Assembly: GCA_030706145.1 (NCBI GenBank)
Contig: JAUZPB010000019.1
Coordinates: forward strand, 1 to 53,311
Direction of reading: 5' to 3'
Length of the DNA: 53,311 nt
Origin: Bacteroidota bacterium
GTDB taxonomy: Bacteria > Bacteroidota > Ignavibacteria > Ignavibacteriales > SURF-24
The notes below the pieces were generated by a model. It saw only the letters and a list, made by a program, of their open reading frames with translations. It had not been told where the DNA came from and made no database searches. Each line of letters starts with the position of its first letter. Within the stretch, counting starts at the first letter, position 1. Both the position numbers and the translations under genes were made by a program. This document shows, one piece after another, positions 53,101 through 53,311 of this stretch.

Positions 53101-53311
53101 GCTATACTTTTTTTGAAAGTGAACTTACCGATCTGTCAGTAGAAAATGCAAAAAAATATGAAAAAGTAATTGGCGGCTCCACATGGAACCGCGATAAAAT
53201 GCTTGAAAAGGGAATTACAAATGTTGATTATCTTATTCAAGGCATAGATCCTGAATTATTTTATCCTGGAGATGTTCAAAAAAACAATGATCTTTTTGTG
53301 ATCTTTTCCGG
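50163..53311 (+). CDS. Partial giant TPR / GT9-like / methyltransferase / GT4 protein
   Basis: An open frame from ATG 50163 (overlapping the previous stop, TGATGA) to the right edge, at least 1049 aa, 3' end outside the window. Residues 1-400 are about ten TPRs (ALNNLGLLYVGLKNFDEAEKCY) ending in the FEEGWKEYEWR motif typical of TPR-GT9 fusions. About 405-665 is a GT9-like domain (VLVYAEQGIGDALQFERYL; DLVITVDTSVAHLAGAMGKP), related to ADP-heptose/O-GlcNAc-like transferases. A tandem-repeat linker lies at 670-684. About 700-895 is a class I methyltransferase (ILDIGCGQGPALE; SRHCIEHSFAP; VLKPGSLAYIEMP). From about 905 a GT4 N-terminal half begins (VIGGSTWNRDKMLEKGITNV; GIDPELFYPGD). Confidence 0.9.
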   Translation, partial: MNSRYQNALELFQRKDYLGAEKILIAMHDEIPNDPEVAYFLAVIYSKSERFQEAISLFDTVLGVNNEHTEAHYNIALAYQNLNMFDEALYHYGKALEQNPFLSEALNNSAIIYKQLGDIESAEKAFTQAIKSKPNNQNAVSNLGGLISGKNLSKEFLDAQQYYNNKDYNSAKELLNKLYVNEPTNQDILNLLGMVCFSQNNLDESIVYYEKILSINKDSELAYYSLGVCHQGKDDNELALKYYKKALEVKPDYLDALNNLGLLYVGLKNFDEAEKCYLSALESDPLYFNSITNLGALKVNTDKVEEGLELFDKALSLAIEKNDKTQMAVSYGNLGFAKLRQLDLQNAIIYFNLSIELDSDNLLAHYNKGEALLMSGQFEEGWKEYEWRTGRKDFGLRHFDKAITSGADLKGKKVLVYAEQGIGDALQFERYLTLLKEHGAYIIFECDKSLFGLMKSIPEIDEIIERNLVDAPVINYDYDIPLLSLPLFFNTTLENIPSTVPYLQPEKEYMEKWTQIIKNSDKLKIGIVWAGSPTHSNDRHRSVKLNRFLPLFSIEGTEFFSLQKGFPTIQARDYQLMIKNLDEQINSFSDTAAAIAHLDLVITVDTSVAHLAGAMGKPVWVLLPYVPDWRWMLGRSDSPWYPTMRLFRQPALCDWDSVFNSLKSELLSLTKPSNTKHSNTKPSKIEVSPMKRSFETLDIFLSKLENEAYAEPITYLHSTITNNVLNGLFSKLTLKPNAKILDIGCGQGPALEIFTQKGFQPVGITLSDEDILVCREKGFNVQKMDQSFLKFENESFDFIWSRHCIEHSFAPYYTLFEYYRVLKPGSLAYIEMPAPDTEAHHETNPNHYSVLPKSSWISLMQRCGFHILDIADHDLNLKIGKDMYWGFLCMKPTQQELNSAFVAQDRKDDIYLALTSGENFGWGVCSKYLRKELADRVNVINVEELRDFKKTDLIDGTVLHALTNQNFFPLSELRGKKNYGYTFFESELTDLSVENAKKYEKVIGGSTWNRDKMLEKGITNVDYLIQGIDPELFYPGDVQKNNDLFVIFS
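52170..52214 (+). repeat. 15-nt tandem repeat, three copies, coding
   Basis: Three 15-nt units, ACAAAAC(C/A)TTCAAA plus one variable base, are in frame and encode TKPSN, TKHSN and TKPSK. They form a flexible linker between the GT9-like and methyltransferase domains. The period is a multiple of three, so copy-number change would alter linker length without a frameshift. Confidence 0.9.

Overview
The window looks like chromosomal DNA of an AT-rich member of the Bacteroidota/Ignavibacteriota/Chlorobiota assemblage, most likely an ignavibacterium. The main clues are a secreted propeller protein ending in a type IX secretion sorting domain with the NYPNPFNP signature (6742-8913) and a CBM9-like/DUF5916 outer-membrane-type protein (76-2838). 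No rRNA, tRNA, CRISPR array, insertion sequence or prophage was seen.

The first half (1 to about 29.6 kb) is ordinary chromosomal content in short units on both strands. Central metabolism is represented by glucose-6-phosphate dehydrogenase, NADP-type glutamate dehydrogenase, polyphosphate kinase, dCMP deaminase, PlsY and GpsA (together the entry to phospholipid synthesis), and threonine aldolase with a thioesterase. Protein quality control and housekeeping are represented by HtpX, a SlyD-type isomerase and Tex. There are also envelope or secreted proteins (GH18-type hydrolase, serine hydrolase, propeller protein), small signalling pieces (a PAS-only protein and a single-domain response regulator) and an iron-handling ferritin-like/VIT1 fusion. 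Small unrecognised proteins and one truncated SRPBCC gene lie between them. Several clear intrinsic terminators separate these units.

The second half (about 29.7 kb to the right edge) is one large accessory locus, all on the + strand. It begins with a compact, often overlapping set: DegT-family sugar aminotransferase, left-handed beta-helix acyltransferase, acyl carrier protein, AMP-forming ligase, 3-oxoacyl-ACP-reductase-like SDR and two sugar-nucleotide epimerases/reductases. Together these look like a module that makes and acylates an unusual amino sugar. Giant modular proteins follow: 1508 aa (glycosyltransferase, two methyltransferases, second glycosyltransferase-like domain, TPR, GT2), 2367 aa (six glycosyltransferase domains plus TPRs), a 293-aa TPR protein, a 504-aa GT2-TPR protein and a partial protein of at least 1049 aa (TPR, GT9-like, methyltransferase, start of GT4) running off the edge. 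The best reading is a dedicated system building a long, methylated and acylated glycan on a protein or surface polymer. Flagellin or S-layer glycosylation is a plausible but unproven target.

Two non-coding regions of this locus, at about 29.76-29.87 kb (before the aminotransferase) and 48.48-48.60 kb (before the 504-aa GT2), share the same architecture: a TGGCTA/TAGCCA inverted repeat about 70 bp upstream of a sigma-54-like element, then an ATTGTACT block. This suggests two co-regulated promoters driving the whole locus.
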